DNA from: Sphingomonas changnyeongensis
Lineage (GTDB): Bacteria > Pseudomonadota > Alphaproteobacteria > Sphingomonadales > Sphingomonadaceae
NCBI RefSeq assembly: GCF_009913435.1
Contig: NZ_CP047895.1
Location: forward strand, 2,054,501 to 2,118,500
Direction of reading: 5' to 3'
Length of the DNA stretch: 64,000 nt
The notes under the pieces were generated by a model that saw nothing but the letters and a program-made list of their open reading frames with translations, was not told where the DNA came from and searched no databases. Positions 48,723-57,913 of this stretch are shown here, piece by piece; positions within the stretch are counted from its first letter, which is position 1, and the number at the start of each line of letters is the position of its first letter. Both the position numbers and the translations under genes were made by a program.

Positions 48723-50221
48723 TGCGTCGCGCCGCGCTCCTCCTCACCCTGTTGCTCCCCACGCCGGCTGCTCTGGCGCAGACTGAGGTCGCGCTGCCCC
48801 CAACCTTGTTATCCGGCGCGCGCCAGCGGGCGATGCGCTTGTTGCACCGGCACCGCCAGCCGGCACGCGTGTCACGGCCACCGCCGTTGACGGCGCTTTG
48901 GGCTGGCTGCGCCTGACTGGCCCTGACGGCGCAGTGATAGGCTATGCCCGGGAAGGTGACATGGGGGCAGGGCGTCGAAGTCCTCTGCTCTGGAAGCGTT
49001 TCTGACCGGTGGGCAAAGCGCGCCGGTTCCCGCCGCGCCCATAGAGGCGACCGCCGCTTCGGTGCCGCCGGCCGTCAATCAGTCCCCGCTGCTGGCATAT
49101 CTTGGTGTCGGATCGGGTGTTGGCAATGCGGCTCCGGCACGGGAAGGGGCAATGCTGCGGCGCCGCTGACCCTGGCTGCGCTGACGGATGGCAGGCTCGC
49201 ACAGGCACAGGCCGCCTACGCCGAAGAACAGCGCAGACTGGCCGAGATTGCCGCGGCCGAACAACGCGCGGCGGATGCCGAATGGGCTGCCCGGCAGGCC
49301 GAGGATCGGGCGATGGAAGAGGAAGATCGCATCGAGCGAGAGATGCAGCGGGCGGAGGAACGCCGGCGACGGCAGGCCGGTGACGCAATCATTGGAAACG
49401 CCATTGCCAATGCCGCACTTTCAATAGGCAATGCCATGGCCGACAACGCCCGCGCCGATTTTGCGCGGCGCGAAGCCGAATCCCAGCGCCGGATTGCTGA
49501 CGCGAACCGGCGCGCGGCAGAACAGCAGCTGATCAATGCTCGCGCTGATGCAGAGCGGGCGCAGCGTGAGGCAGCTGCACTGCGTGCGCGCGCCCCGTCG
49601 TCGACGGCGGCGGCGCAGCCCCGGGCTGCCACCGTGGATTATACAGGAAGGGCGCAGGCGCAACGTGCCGCCGAGGACCAGTTCCGGCAACAGCAGGCCA
49701 ATGTGGAACAAGCCCGGCGGACGCAGGCCCAGATCGCGCAGCAACAGTCTGCCATGATGGCCAACAGCGCCCGCCCGGGCCTCAGCGGATCGCCCAGCCC
49801 GCAAGGCAGCCAAAAGCCATATATGGCGGGCTCGTCCTCCCCTCCGGCGTCGACAGGCGCTTCTGCGTCCCGGGCGCCAAGCGTGGTGAGCCTGGACATC
49901 AACTATCACGATGTCGGCAACGGCTCCGGCAGCCGGCAGGTCGAGAATCTGCAGGTCCGTGTCTTTGTCGAGAGGGTGAAGGTCAATGGAGACAAAAGCT
50001 ATATTTGCGCCGAGTTTCGGAATCCCCTCGCTGGGGAATGGCGTGGCGGCTTTCGCCTGACGGATCGCTACGAAACGCAGACCTTTTCCACTCTGACCGT
50101 CGGTGCCGGCCAGACCGTCAAGAGGTGCGAGATCCTGCAGGTGGTCAAGACATACCATGTCGTCCTGCGCCGGGATGACGCGCCTCGCAGCCGCGACACG
50201 GCGTTCGGAGTGCGCGGCTAG
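48719..50221 (+). pseudogene. secreted SH3-like / coiled-coil protein (about three frameshifts)
   Basis: The first frame starts with a signal peptide (AALLLTLLLPTPAALAQ). A second frame gives an SH3-like strand set (GTRVTATAVDGALGWLRL, VIGYAREGDM). A third gives ASKSSALEAFLTGGQSAPV up to LLAYLGVGSGVGNA. A fourth stretch, back in another frame, has a long charged coiled coil (AEEQRRLAEIAAAEQRAADAEW to about 49780) and a C-terminal domain with SLDINYHDVGNGSG and VKVNGDKSYICAEFRNPL. Joining needs one base near 48815-48825, one near 48963-48972 and one at the G-run 49146-49149. Restored length is about 500 residues. Probably a partner of the WD40 protein. Confidence 0.6.
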
Positions 50222-50311
50222 AGCGTTTTCCCCACGTTCTGGCTCGGGGGGATCCCCTCGCGTGCGCGGTTCTTGTTCAAGCTCCCTGCCGGATGCAGAA
50301 GGGCAGCCTGG

Positions 50312-50410
50312 ATGGTACGGGCTCTGTCACAGGATCTTCGGGATCGGGTCGTGGCGGCGATTGATGGCGGCATGAGTTGCCGAGCCGCCGCGACGCATTT
50401 CAATGTCAGC
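50312..50410 (+). pseudogene. IS630-type transposase N-terminal fragment
   Basis: ALSQDLRDRVVAAIDGGM and SCRAAATHFNVS form the helix-turn-helix start of IS630-family transposases. Similarity stops at about residue 33, where the sequence joins other DNA. Far too short to function. Confidence 0.65.
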
Positions 50411-50484
50411 AACTGGAGCACTATCCGCTGGAGGCGCCTTGCGCTTTGGGGCGGTCGCGAGCCTTCGCGGTGGTGATCGGCACT

Positions 50485-50609
50485 CTGGCAGGATCGAGGC
50501 GCATGGCCGCCTCAAAGACTGGCGCCGCGTCGCGGCCCGCTACGATCGTTGTTCAACCGCCTTCTTCTCCGCCCACGCCTTCGCGGCCACCGTCATATTT
50601 TGGCTATGA
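50485..50609 (+). pseudogene. IS5-type transposase C-terminal fragment
   Basis: GRIEAHGRLKDWRRVAARYD with CSTAFFSAHAFAATVIFWL is the conserved last part of an IS5-family transposase (the Glu-containing RIE..GRLKDWRR block). It directly follows the IS630 remnant, so at least two elements were inserted and deleted here. Confidence 0.65.
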
Positions 50610-51007
50610 TCAACGAGTCCTGATCCTAATCAGGGCTGTACCGACGTCGCCAAACTCTCGGGACAGTCAGGATTAGGCTGCTCATGAACAGCCATGGACC
50701 AACTGCCTCAACAATGGCTGGATTGGCGGCCATCCATGCTGTGACATCCATTATGCTGCGGCTGGCTGCTCAGAGCAGGATCGCCGCCGCCCCACAGGCA
50801 GCAATGGCGGTTGCGATCTTGCGCATGATCGGACTTCCCTTTGCCCAGCAAACGCTACCGGGGGAGGAGCGGGAGCGTCAATATGCGGGCGGGCCAGCGC
50901 TCTGCGAGAAGCCGCGACTGGGCAACGCGAAGCCTTGTCGGGTAGCCGGACCAGCCGCCATTATCTCCATCGGGCTGAAGTGACCGCCCTCCCCGGGAAG
51001 GAATGCT

Positions 51008-51727
51008 GTGAAGATCAGTCTCAAGGTTCACCGTGCTGCCAGCCGGGTGCATAAATGGCTGGCGCTGATCATCGGGTTTCAGCTGCTGCTGTGGTTTGCC
51101 AGCGGCGCACTGATGGCATGGCTGCCGATCGGCGAGGTGCGCGGCGAGCATCTGGTCGACCGGGCGCGGGCGGAACCCCTGACGGCTGAGCTGGCGAGGA
51201 TCGATCCCGCCATACTCGCCCGGATCGCTGCCAACGGTGCCGAAGCGATCACGCTGCGCCGCGTCGATGGCCGTCTGGTGGCCGAGGTCGGCAACGGCGA
51301 CACCGCCCGGCTGTTCGATCTGCTGAGCGGCCAGCCGGTTGGTCCGCTTGATGCGGCGGCGGCGCAGCGGATCGCCAATGCAGCGTGGACTGAGCGGCCG
51401 CCGGCGATTGCCGGTATCCGTCCGGTGCGCGCGCGGAGCACCGAATATCGCGCCGCGCTGCCCGCATGGCGGATCGGCTATGCCGATGCTGAAAATACGG
51501 CCGTTTATGTCGCCGCGCTGACCGGCCGGATCACCGCCGTCCGCACCGGCACCTGGCGTCTTTACGATTTCTTCTGGGGTCTCCACATCATGGACTGGAA
51601 AGACCATGAGGATTTCAACACGCCGTGGCTGTTCGGGTTCGCGCTTGGCGGACTGGTGATCGGTCTGAGCGGCACCCTTCTGCTGCTGGCGCGGTGGCCG
51701 ATCAGGCGCAGGCGGGCTGGTGTTTAG
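51008..51727 (+). CDS. PepSY domain-containing membrane protein
   Basis: 239 residues: an N-terminal helix after HRAASRVHKWLALIIGFQLLLWFASGALMAW, two PepSY-like periplasmic repeats (ITLRRVDGRLVAEVGNGDTARLFDLLSG and the AALPAWRIGYADAENTAVYVAALTGRI block), then WGLHIMDWKDHEDFNTPWLFGF and a last helix. Such short PepSY proteins accompany TonB receptors for metals and are thought to be reductase-like or scaffold parts. First gene of the copper region; GTG/ATG choice clear, start at 51008. Confidence 0.85.
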   Translation: MKISLKVHRAASRVHKWLALIIGFQLLLWFASGALMAWLPIGEVRGEHLVDRARAEPLTAELARIDPAILARIAANGAEAITLRRVDGRLVAEVGNGDTARLFDLLSGQPVGPLDAAAAQRIANAAWTERPPAIAGIRPVRARSTEYRAALPAWRIGYADAENTAVYVAALTGRITAVRTGTWRLYDFFWGLHIMDWKDHEDFNTPWLFGFALGGLVIGLSGTLLLLARWPIRRRRAGV

Positions 51728-51861
51728 GGGCCGTTTTCTATCCGCGTCGTGCGCAGATCCAATGGGTTTGCACGCCTGACGTTCGTCACGCGCCTGGCCG
51801 GTGCGGTCAGTGACAGGCCAGCGCCAGGCCAGGTGAGCCGCTCCGATAGGCAGTCCGCTCC

Positions 51862-52350
51862 ATGGCCCCGCAATCCATACGAAACCGCCTGCGACTATCG
51901 GGGGCCGTGACATTTGCGCCGCAGGGGCGTATCGGCGCGGGCATGTTCGAGGCGCTCCGCACCCGGCGAGTCCCGCGCGGCATTTTTGCCGTGCTCCTCG
52001 TGCTTGTGCTGGCCCTGCGCATTCTTGTCCCGACCGGCTTCATGCCGACCAAGACCGCGGACGGCATCGTCGTGACCATCTGCGACGGTCTGGGCGAGAG
52101 CCGCAGCATGGTGATCGACCTCGGGCGGTCCGGCGATGCCGGTCATTCCGGGCATGATGAGGCCGCAGGGCATCAGCCCTGCGTGTTCGCCGCAGCGGCG
52201 TTGCCGATGCTGGCGGGCACCAGCGAGGCGATGGTGGCGAAGCCGGCGCAACTGCTGCGCGAGTTCGCGTTGCCGCCGCCTGCCGCTGCCATTCCCGCGA
52301 CACCGGATTATCTGACGCCGCCGCTGCGCGGCCCACCCGCTCTGGCCTGA
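51862..52350 (+). CDS. DUF2946-like membrane-anchored protein
   Basis: 162 residues. One helix (GIFAVLLVLVLALRILVPTGFMP) follows a basic head; the periplasmic part contains ICDGLGESRSM and a His-rich, Cys-containing HSGHDEAAGHQPCVFAAAA, characteristic of DUF2946 proteins that occur next to copper genes. A start further in (MFEALRTRR, 51943) is possible. Metal binding is inferred from the His/Cys pattern. Confidence 0.75.
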   Translation: MAPQSIRNRLRLSGAVTFAPQGRIGAGMFEALRTRRVPRGIFAVLLVLVLALRILVPTGFMPTKTADGIVVTICDGLGESRSMVIDLGRSGDAGHSGHDEAAGHQPCVFAAAALPMLAGTSEAMVAKPAQLLREFALPPPAAAIPATPDYLTPPLRGPPALA

Positions 52351-52456
52351 TCGCCGGAGTTGCTTGACCTGACCGGGCCGTTCACAGGCGGCGCGGTCCA
52401 CCTCTCCGGCATCTGCTGCGCGCGAGCGCACGCCTTTGATCCTGCCGGAGATTTCA

Positions 52457-54553
52457 ATGACCAAGACCTGCCTGCTGGCGTCCGTCGCCGCATTCTGCCT
52501 GCCTGCCGCCGCGCACGCCCAGGACACCCCGCCCGAGCGCTGGACGCCCGCCGACATCATCGTCACCGGCGAACGCCAGACCTACCGCGCCGATGAAGCG
52601 AGCGTCAGCCGCACGCCGGTGCCGCTGATCGAAACGCCGCAATCGATCCAGGTGCTGACCCGTGCCTTTCTGCGCGATCAGGAACTGAACACGCTTGATG
52701 AGGCGCTGCGCAACGTCTCCGGCGTGGTGCCGACGCTGCCGTCCGAAGCGGTGCTCGCCAACCCGATCGTGCGCGGGTTCGAGGCGGAGATCTTTACCGA
52801 TGGCCTGATCGGCTATGGCGACACGGCGGTGATCGATCCCGCGTCGCTGTGGAATGCCGAGCGGGTGGAGGTTGCCAAGGGGCCCACCTCCACGCTGTTC
52901 GGCGGCGGCACGGGCGCGCCGCTGGGCGGGCTCATCAACATCGTGTCCAAGACCGCAAACGACCGTCGTGCGCTCTCTGTCCGCGTCCGCGCCGGCAGCT
53001 TTGATGAATATTCGGCGGCCGGCGACGTCAATGTGCCGCTGTCGTCCACGCTCGCGGTCAGGCTGGTCGGCGAAGTGCAGACCAATGGCGATTACATCGA
53101 CGCGGTTGAGGTGGACCGCACCCTGATCGCGCCGTCGGTCCGGTTCGCGCCTTCGGACGGCACCGAGATCGTCGCGCGGCTGACCCATACGCGCGTCGAA
53201 CAGCTCGAATATTCCGGGCTTCCCGCCCAGTTCCGCGATGATCCGCGGGTTGTGCGCAACCGTTTTACCGGCGCGGTCGACGCGCCGCGCACCACCATCG
53301 ACAATCTGACCTATCAGCTTGAACTGAGCCAGCGCCTGGCCGACGGGCTGACGCTCAACGCCCGGCTGCGTCGTTACGAAAGCGCGTTCGACGAGCGCGC
53401 GACGACGCCTTTTGTCGGATTCTTCCCGTGCGGCGCGGCATCGCTGCTGAATGAGACCTCTTGTCCGCAGGTCAGCGCGCGGCTGCCCGCCGATGTCGGC
53501 GAATGGACCGGGGATGTGTCGCTGACGGGCGAGTTTCGCACCGGCCGGATCGAGCATGTCGTTCTCGCCGGCGTTCAGGCCGACCGCACCGATTACGACG
53601 CCGCAATCGGCTTCACCGTCTTCAGCCCGTTTCCGTTCGACTATGCGGGGCCGGCGCGCGTGACGGGCTTTACCGAGCCGGTGCTCAACCAGTTCATCAC
53701 CAACCGCTACAAGACCAACGCAGCCTATCTGCAGGATCAGCTGACGATCGGGCCAGTGCATCTGCTCGCGTCGATCCGCTTCAGCGAGCTGCGGCTGGAA
53801 GAGGTTGCGGGGGGTGCAGGCACCAACCGCAGCTACAATGAATGGGATCCGCGCATCGGCGCATCGCTCGATCTGGCCGAGGGGGTCTCGCTTTTCGCGG
53901 GCTATGCAACCGGGTCGCGGCTGACGATCTTCTTCACCGGGGCCGAACCCCCGGTGCCCGAACGTTCCGAAAGCTTCGAGGGCGGGATCAAGTTCGGGCT
54001 GTCACGCCTTGGCCTGTCGGGCACGATCGCCGCCTATCGCATCGATCGCAGCAATGTCGCCACGCCCGATCCGAACACATTCGGCAGCTCGGTCCAGGTC
54101 GGCCGTCAGCGCAGCGAGGGCATCGAGGCCGATCTGATCTTTGAACCGACGCCCGCATTCTCGCTGCTCGCCAGCTATGCCTATACCGATGCGCGGGTGG
54201 CGCGGGACAATGCGATCCCGGCCGGCAGCCGCTTGCCGCGCGTGCCCGAACATAGCGGCCGTCTGGCCGCGCGCTACCGCATCCAGGACGGCGGGCTGAA
54301 AGGGCTGGAACTCGGCGCCGGGATCACTGCCAGCTCGGGAGCTGTGATGACGCTGCCAAATGGTGCGAAGACCGATGGCTATGCCGTCGTCGATGCGCTT
54401 GCCAGTTACCGGCTGGGGCGCGCCCGGATCGGCCTGCGCATCGATAACCTGCTGAACGAAAGCTATTTCATCCCCTATCAATATCTGGCGCAGGATGTCG
54501 TGCGGCCGGGCAATCCCCGCTCGGCCTTTGTGACGCTGGGGTTCGATCTGTGA
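52457..54553 (+). CDS. TonB-dependent receptor of the copper module
   Basis: 698 residues. Signal peptide to about AAHAQ, plug with DIIVTGERQTYRADEAS and SVSRTPVPLIETPQSIQVL, the GFEAEIFTDGL loop, VEVAKGPTSTLFGGGTGAPLGGLINI, and a barrel ending RSAFVTLGFDL. The plug places it with siderophore-type receptors, but its operon partners point to copper or a copper chelate. Four-base overlap with the next gene begins a chain of coupled genes reaching 60712. Confidence 0.9.
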   Translation: MTKTCLLASVAAFCLPAAAHAQDTPPERWTPADIIVTGERQTYRADEASVSRTPVPLIETPQSIQVLTRAFLRDQELNTLDEALRNVSGVVPTLPSEAVLANPIVRGFEAEIFTDGLIGYGDTAVIDPASLWNAERVEVAKGPTSTLFGGGTGAPLGGLINIVSKTANDRRALSVRVRAGSFDEYSAAGDVNVPLSSTLAVRLVGEVQTNGDYIDAVEVDRTLIAPSVRFAPSDGTEIVARLTHTRVEQLEYSGLPAQFRDDPRVVRNRFTGAVDAPRTTIDNLTYQLELSQRLADGLTLNARLRRYESAFDERATTPFVGFFPCGAASLLNETSCPQVSARLPADVGEWTGDVSLTGEFRTGRIEHVVLAGVQADRTDYDAAIGFTVFSPFPFDYAGPARVTGFTEPVLNQFITNRYKTNAAYLQDQLTIGPVHLLASIRFSELRLEEVAGGAGTNRSYNEWDPRIGASLDLAEGVSLFAGYATGSRLTIFFTGAEPPVPERSESFEGGIKFGLSRLGLSGTIAAYRIDRSNVATPDPNTFGSSVQVGRQRSEGIEADLIFEPTPAFSLLASYAYTDARVARDNAIPAGSRLPRVPEHSGRLAARYRIQDGGLKGLELGAGITASSGAVMTLPNGAKTDGYAVVDALASYRLGRARIGLRIDNLLNESYFIPYQYLAQDVVRPGNPRSAFVTLGFDL

Positions 54554-55413
54554 TCGCCCGCGATCCGCGCCCGGCCGGGATGCCGGGCCTCGTCGGCGGG
54601 GTCGACCGGCGCGCCGCGCTGATGACGGCGCTGTTCGGTGCCCTGGCCGCCGGCAGCGCACATGCGCAGGACAGACCGGCCGATCAGCCCGCCGGGCACG
54701 ACATGGCCGCGATGCCGCCCGGCTGGGTGAAGGCCGACCAGATCGCGATGCTCTGTTATCCGGGCATGACGATCCTTGATCTGATCGGCCCGCAATACAT
54801 GTTCGCCGCGCTGATGGGGGCGAGCGTCCATCTGGTCGGTAAGACCCGCGCGCCGATGACCAGCGATACCGGGGTCACCATCCTGCCCACCGCAACGTTC
54901 GACGAGTGCCCGAGGGACCTGACCGTCCTGTTCGTGCCGGGCGGCACGGCGGGCACGCTGGCGGCGATGCAGGATGCGGAAACGCGCGCCTTTGTCGCGG
55001 ATCGCGGCGGGCGCGCCCAATATGTCACATCGGTCTGCACCGGCGCGCTGGTGCTGGGGGCCGCGGGGCTGCTCAAAGGCTATCGCGCGACGACGCACTG
55101 GGCAGCGCTTGAAACGCTTGCCGATTGCGGCGCGACGCCGGTGTCGGAACGGGTGGTGCGTGACCGCAACCGGATCACCGGGGCGGGGGTGACCGCAGGG
55201 CTGGATTTCGGACTGAGCATGGTCGCTGAACTGCGCGATCCGGTCTATGCCCAGGGTGTCCAGCTGGGCTGCGAATATGATCCGCAGCCGCCGTTCAATG
55301 CCGGGTCGACCAGAACCGCGCCGGCAGATGTGACCGCCATCATGGCGTCGATGTATGCGGGCTTTCCCGGGCAGGTGCGTGCGGCGCTGAAGGCCGCGGG
55401 AGTGGCGCGGTGA
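54550..55413 (+). CDS. DJ-1/PfpI family protein with a predicted export signal
   Basis: 287 residues from a GTG. An N-terminal export-like signal (RRAALMTALFGALAAGSAHAQ) precedes the DJ-1/PfpI fold: MLCYPGMTILDLIGPQYMFAAL, LFVPGGTAG, and the nucleophile elbow VTSVCTGALVLGAAGLL with the reactive Cys. Closest by pattern to isonitrile-hydratase-like members, which are usually cytoplasmic, so the signal peptide is unusual. Coupled to genes on both sides. Confidence 0.85.
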   Translation: MIARDPRPAGMPGLVGGVDRRAALMTALFGALAAGSAHAQDRPADQPAGHDMAAMPPGWVKADQIAMLCYPGMTILDLIGPQYMFAALMGASVHLVGKTRAPMTSDTGVTILPTATFDECPRDLTVLFVPGGTAGTLAAMQDAETRAFVADRGGRAQYVTSVCTGALVLGAAGLLKGYRATTHWAALETLADCGATPVSERVVRDRNRITGAGVTAGLDFGLSMVAELRDPVYAQGVQLGCEYDPQPPFNAGSTRTAPADVTAIMASMYAGFPGQVRAALKAAGVAR

Positions 55414-55574
55414 GGGGGGCCGGAAGTGGCTTCATCGCCTGGCTGCGCCAGACGCGCCATTCCGCCTGGCTGCTGATCGCGCTCAGTCTCGTCTACCGTG
55501 CCGGCGAAGCGGCAATCGGCGATGCGGCGCATGTCTCCGATCATGCCCCGGTGGCAGCGGAGGTGCGGCAATGA
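55410..55574 (+). CDS. 54-residue hypothetical membrane-associated peptide
   Basis: Missed by length filters but well framed: its GTG overlaps the DJ-1 stop (GTGA) and its TGA overlaps the next ATG (ATGA). It has a basic head (GFIAWLRQTRHSAW) and one hydrophobic segment (LLIALSLVYRAGEAAIG), then a short acidic tail with two His. No family recognised. Confidence 0.6.
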   Translation: MRGAGSGFIAWLRQTRHSAWLLIALSLVYRAGEAAIGDAAHVSDHAPVAAEVRQ

Positions 55575-56095
55575 CGGTCCGGGCATCGCCGGGAGGCGTG
55601 TCATGGGCTGAAATCGGCCCCTGGGGATCGGCGCGGCGCACCGATACCGAGATCCGCATGATCGCCCCGCGCTCCGCCATGCCGGTGCAGGGCAGATACA
55701 TGCTGATCGCGGCGAGCATTGCAGCCGCGATCATGTCCGCGCGCTTCGTGATGATCGGGGCGTGGCCGGTGATGATCTTCGCCGTGCTCGACATCGGCGC
55801 GCTGGTCGTCGCGCTCCATGTCTTTGCCCGACGTCCGGTGCCCGAGGAGCGGCTGGCACTGGTCGATGGCAGGATCGAGCTGACCCGTATCGATCATCAG
55901 GGTCGCCGGGCGCGGCTGGCGCTGCCTGCCTTCTGGACCCGGCTGGAAACATCGGGCCGCACCGAATTGGACTGCGACCTGTGGCTGGTCTTTCGCGGGC
56001 GGCGTCATCCGGTGGCGCAATGCGTCGCGGCGGCAGAGCGGCGCGCGCTGATCCCGCGGATCGAAGCGCTGCTTGCGCGCGGACGCCACCAGTGA
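55571..56095 (+). CDS. DUF2244 family membrane protein
   Basis: 174 residues with two helices near residues 45-85 ([41 protein letters not shown]) and a C-terminal PH-like part ([26 protein letters not shown]). DUF2244 proteins are often found with cytochrome oxidase or copper-delivery genes. The stop is 47 bases before the dismutase. Confidence 0.75.
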   Translation: MTVRASPGGVSWAEIGPWGSARRTDTEIRMIAPRSAMPVQGRYMLIAASIAAAIMSARFVMIGAWPVMIFAVLDIGALVVALHVFARRPVPEERLALVDGRIELTRIDHQGRRARLALPAFWTRLETSGRTELDCDLWLVFRGRRHPVAQCVAAAERRALIPRIEALLARGRHQ

Positions 56096-56142
56096 GCGGC
56101 GCCGCGGACCATCACCTCAACCTGTCCAGACGGAGCCCTGCC

Positions 56143-56861
56143 ATGCGCCTGCCAGCCTGTTTCCTGCCCGTTCTTGCGATCGCGGCCATCATCCTCTCCG
56201 CGCCCGGCTTCGCTGCGGTTTCAGCCGGGGCAGGGGGCGAGCAGGCGCCGTTCGCGCTCGCGCCGCTGCCCTATGCGGCCGATGCGCTGGAACCGGCGAT
56301 CGATGCGCAGACGATGACCCTTCATCACGACAGGCACCATCAGGCCTATGTCGACAATCTGAACAAGGCGGTGGCGGGCGATCCCGCACTGTCGCGGCTG
56401 ACGCTGGACCAGCTGGTCGCGCGTGCGGGCACTCTGCCCGCGGCGGTGCGCAACAATGCCGGCGGGCATTGGAACCACAGCTTCTTCTGGGCAACCATGG
56501 CCCTCCGGCGCAGACCGGCACCCCATCGCCGGACCTCGCCGCCGCGATCGAGGCCCAGTTCGGGTCGATGGACCGGTTCAAGGCGGCATTCAGGGCCGCA
56601 GGCACCGCCCGGTTCGGATCGGGCTGGGTCTGGCTGATCGTGGGCAGCGATGGCCGGCTGGCGATCAGTTCGACCGCCAATCAGGACAATCCGCAGATGG
56701 ACGTCGCCGAGGTGAAGGGGGTGCCGATCCTGGGCAACGACCTTTGGGAGCACGCCTATTACCTCAAATACCAGAACCGCCGCGCCGACTATCTCGATGG
56801 TTGGTGGCAGGTCGTGAACTGGAACGTGGTTTCGGAGCGTTTCGCAGCCGCAAAGCGCTGA
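56143..56861 (+). pseudogene. periplasmic Fe/Mn superoxide dismutase (one frameshift)
   Basis: The first 119 codons carry a signal peptide ([16 protein letters not shown]) and the ligand His residues in [19 protein letters not shown] and [10 protein letters not shown]. The rest, in another frame, has [21 protein letters not shown] and the metal motif [19 protein letters not shown] fourth C in the run at 56501-56503 restores [15 protein letters not shown]. About 240 residues. Export would place it with the copper proteins, where it could limit superoxide. Confidence 0.82.
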
Positions 56862-56904
56862 GGTTTCCGGTGGTGAGATCCTGCACCACCGATCTGGAGT
56901 GATC

Positions 56905-56997
56905 ATGAAGATTTACAGCGTGCTGCTGCTTTCGACCTGCCTTTCGGCGCCGGCCTTTGCCGAGGCGGCGGGGCGTCGGCTGGGCATCGCCGGATGA
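56905..56997 (+). CDS. 30-residue signal-peptide-like ORF
   Basis: KIYSVLLLSTCLSAPAFAEA is a convincing signal peptide behind GGAG, but only about ten residues follow. It may be a tiny secreted peptide, the start of a gene broken by an indel, or a leader coupled to the next gene through ATGATG at its end. Low certainty. Confidence 0.35.
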   Translation: MKIYSVLLLSTCLSAPAFAEAAGRRLGIAG

Positions 56998-57053
56998 TGC
57001 CGGCCGCAGGATTGACGACGATGACCAGAAAGCAGGATTTCAGGAGACAAGTG

Positions 57054-57911
57054 ATGCATTTTGCCCGTGCAGGCGTGTTCTGGCTGGCAGCGGCGTGCAC
57101 CGTCGCGCCGGCCATGGCTGCGGCGACCCAGCCGGTCGAGATCCGTTTCGACGCGCGAATTGGCGGCGAGCCTGCCCGGTGCGGCCGGACCTATGCCGGC
57201 ATCGGCACAGCTAAGGCGGGGCTGAGCTTCCAGGACATCCGCCTCTATGTGTCGGCGGTGCGCCTGATCGACGCCCGCGGGCGCGAGGTGGCTGTGACGC
57301 TGATCCCTGACGACCAGTGGCAGAATGATCAGGTGACCCTGCTCGATTTCGAGGATCGGACCGGCAACTGCAACGGCAATGCGGCAATGAACGTCGCGGT
57401 GCGCGGCACGGTGCCGGCGGGGCAGTATCGCGGGCTGGTGTTCGAGATCGGCGTCCCGCGCGCGATCAATCATCAGGATCCGACGCTTGCCGACGCGCCG
57501 CTCAACGTGACGGGCATGACCTGGCCGTGGCGGATCGGCTATAAATTCACCGGCATCGACATGGAAACGAGCGGCGGTGCCGCCGGTCCGACGGCGGTCA
57601 GCGGCTTTTCCATCCATCTGGGGAGCACCGCCTGCGGCGACGGTCCGCCGATGGCCGCGCCAAAGCTGGCCTGCGCCAACCCCAATCGGCCGACCTATCG
57701 CCTGGCGGGCTTCGACCCGGCAAAATCGGTGGTGGTGCTCGACATTGCAGAGCTGCTCGCGGGCACCGACATCACCGTCAACGCCCCCAAATCGGCATCG
57801 GGCTGCATGTCCTTCCCCGGCGATGGCGACTGCGCGGCGATCTTCGACCGGCTGGGCCTCGCATGGGAGGGCAAAGCGTCGGCCGGGCAGCGCTGGGTGC
57901 GGGCGGATTGA
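57054..57911 (+). CDS. MbnP family copper-binding protein (metallo-mystery pair)
   Basis: 285 residues. The signal peptide (VFWLAAACTVAPAMA) precedes VEIRFDARIGGEPARCGRTY, the RTGNCNGNAAMNVAVRGTVPAG motif, ALNV-type PLNVTGMTWPWRIGYKF with two Trp, and further Cys in TACGDG, LACANP, GCMSF and GDCAAIF. This is the four-Cys metallo-mystery-pair pattern; characterised MbnP binds copper after a partner diheme enzyme turns a Trp into kynurenine. AGGAG eight bases before the ATG supports this start. Two bases separate it from the partner. Confidence 0.85.
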   Translation: MHFARAGVFWLAAACTVAPAMAAATQPVEIRFDARIGGEPARCGRTYAGIGTAKAGLSFQDIRLYVSAVRLIDARGREVAVTLIPDDQWQNDQVTLLDFEDRTGNCNGNAAMNVAVRGTVPAGQYRGLVFEIGVPRAINHQDPTLADAPLNVTGMTWPWRIGYKFTGIDMETSGGAAGPTAVSGFSIHLGSTACGDGPPMAAPKLACANPNRPTYRLAGFDPAKSVVVLDIAELLAGTDITVNAPKSASGCMSFPGDGDCAAIFDRLGLAWEGKASAGQRWVRAD

Positions 57912-57913
57912 CG

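Larger units (their letters stand above)
50222..51007. other. IS debris and otherwise unassigned sequence
   Basis: Apart from the two transposase fragments listed separately, this 786-base gap shows no supportable gene. The forward frame 50684-50983 lacks domains and a ribosome site. On the minus strand a short lipoprotein-like start (MRKIATAIAACG, near 50830) ends after 18 codons. Confidence 0.45.

Noticed and set aside
50684..50983. Forward frame of 99 codons before the PepSY gene
   Set aside because: No similarity, no ribosome site and low-complexity composition.
50830..51007. Possible cobalamin-type riboswitch before the PepSY gene
   Set aside because: A GGGAAGG-like string is present, but the conserved B12-box and helices cannot be drawn.
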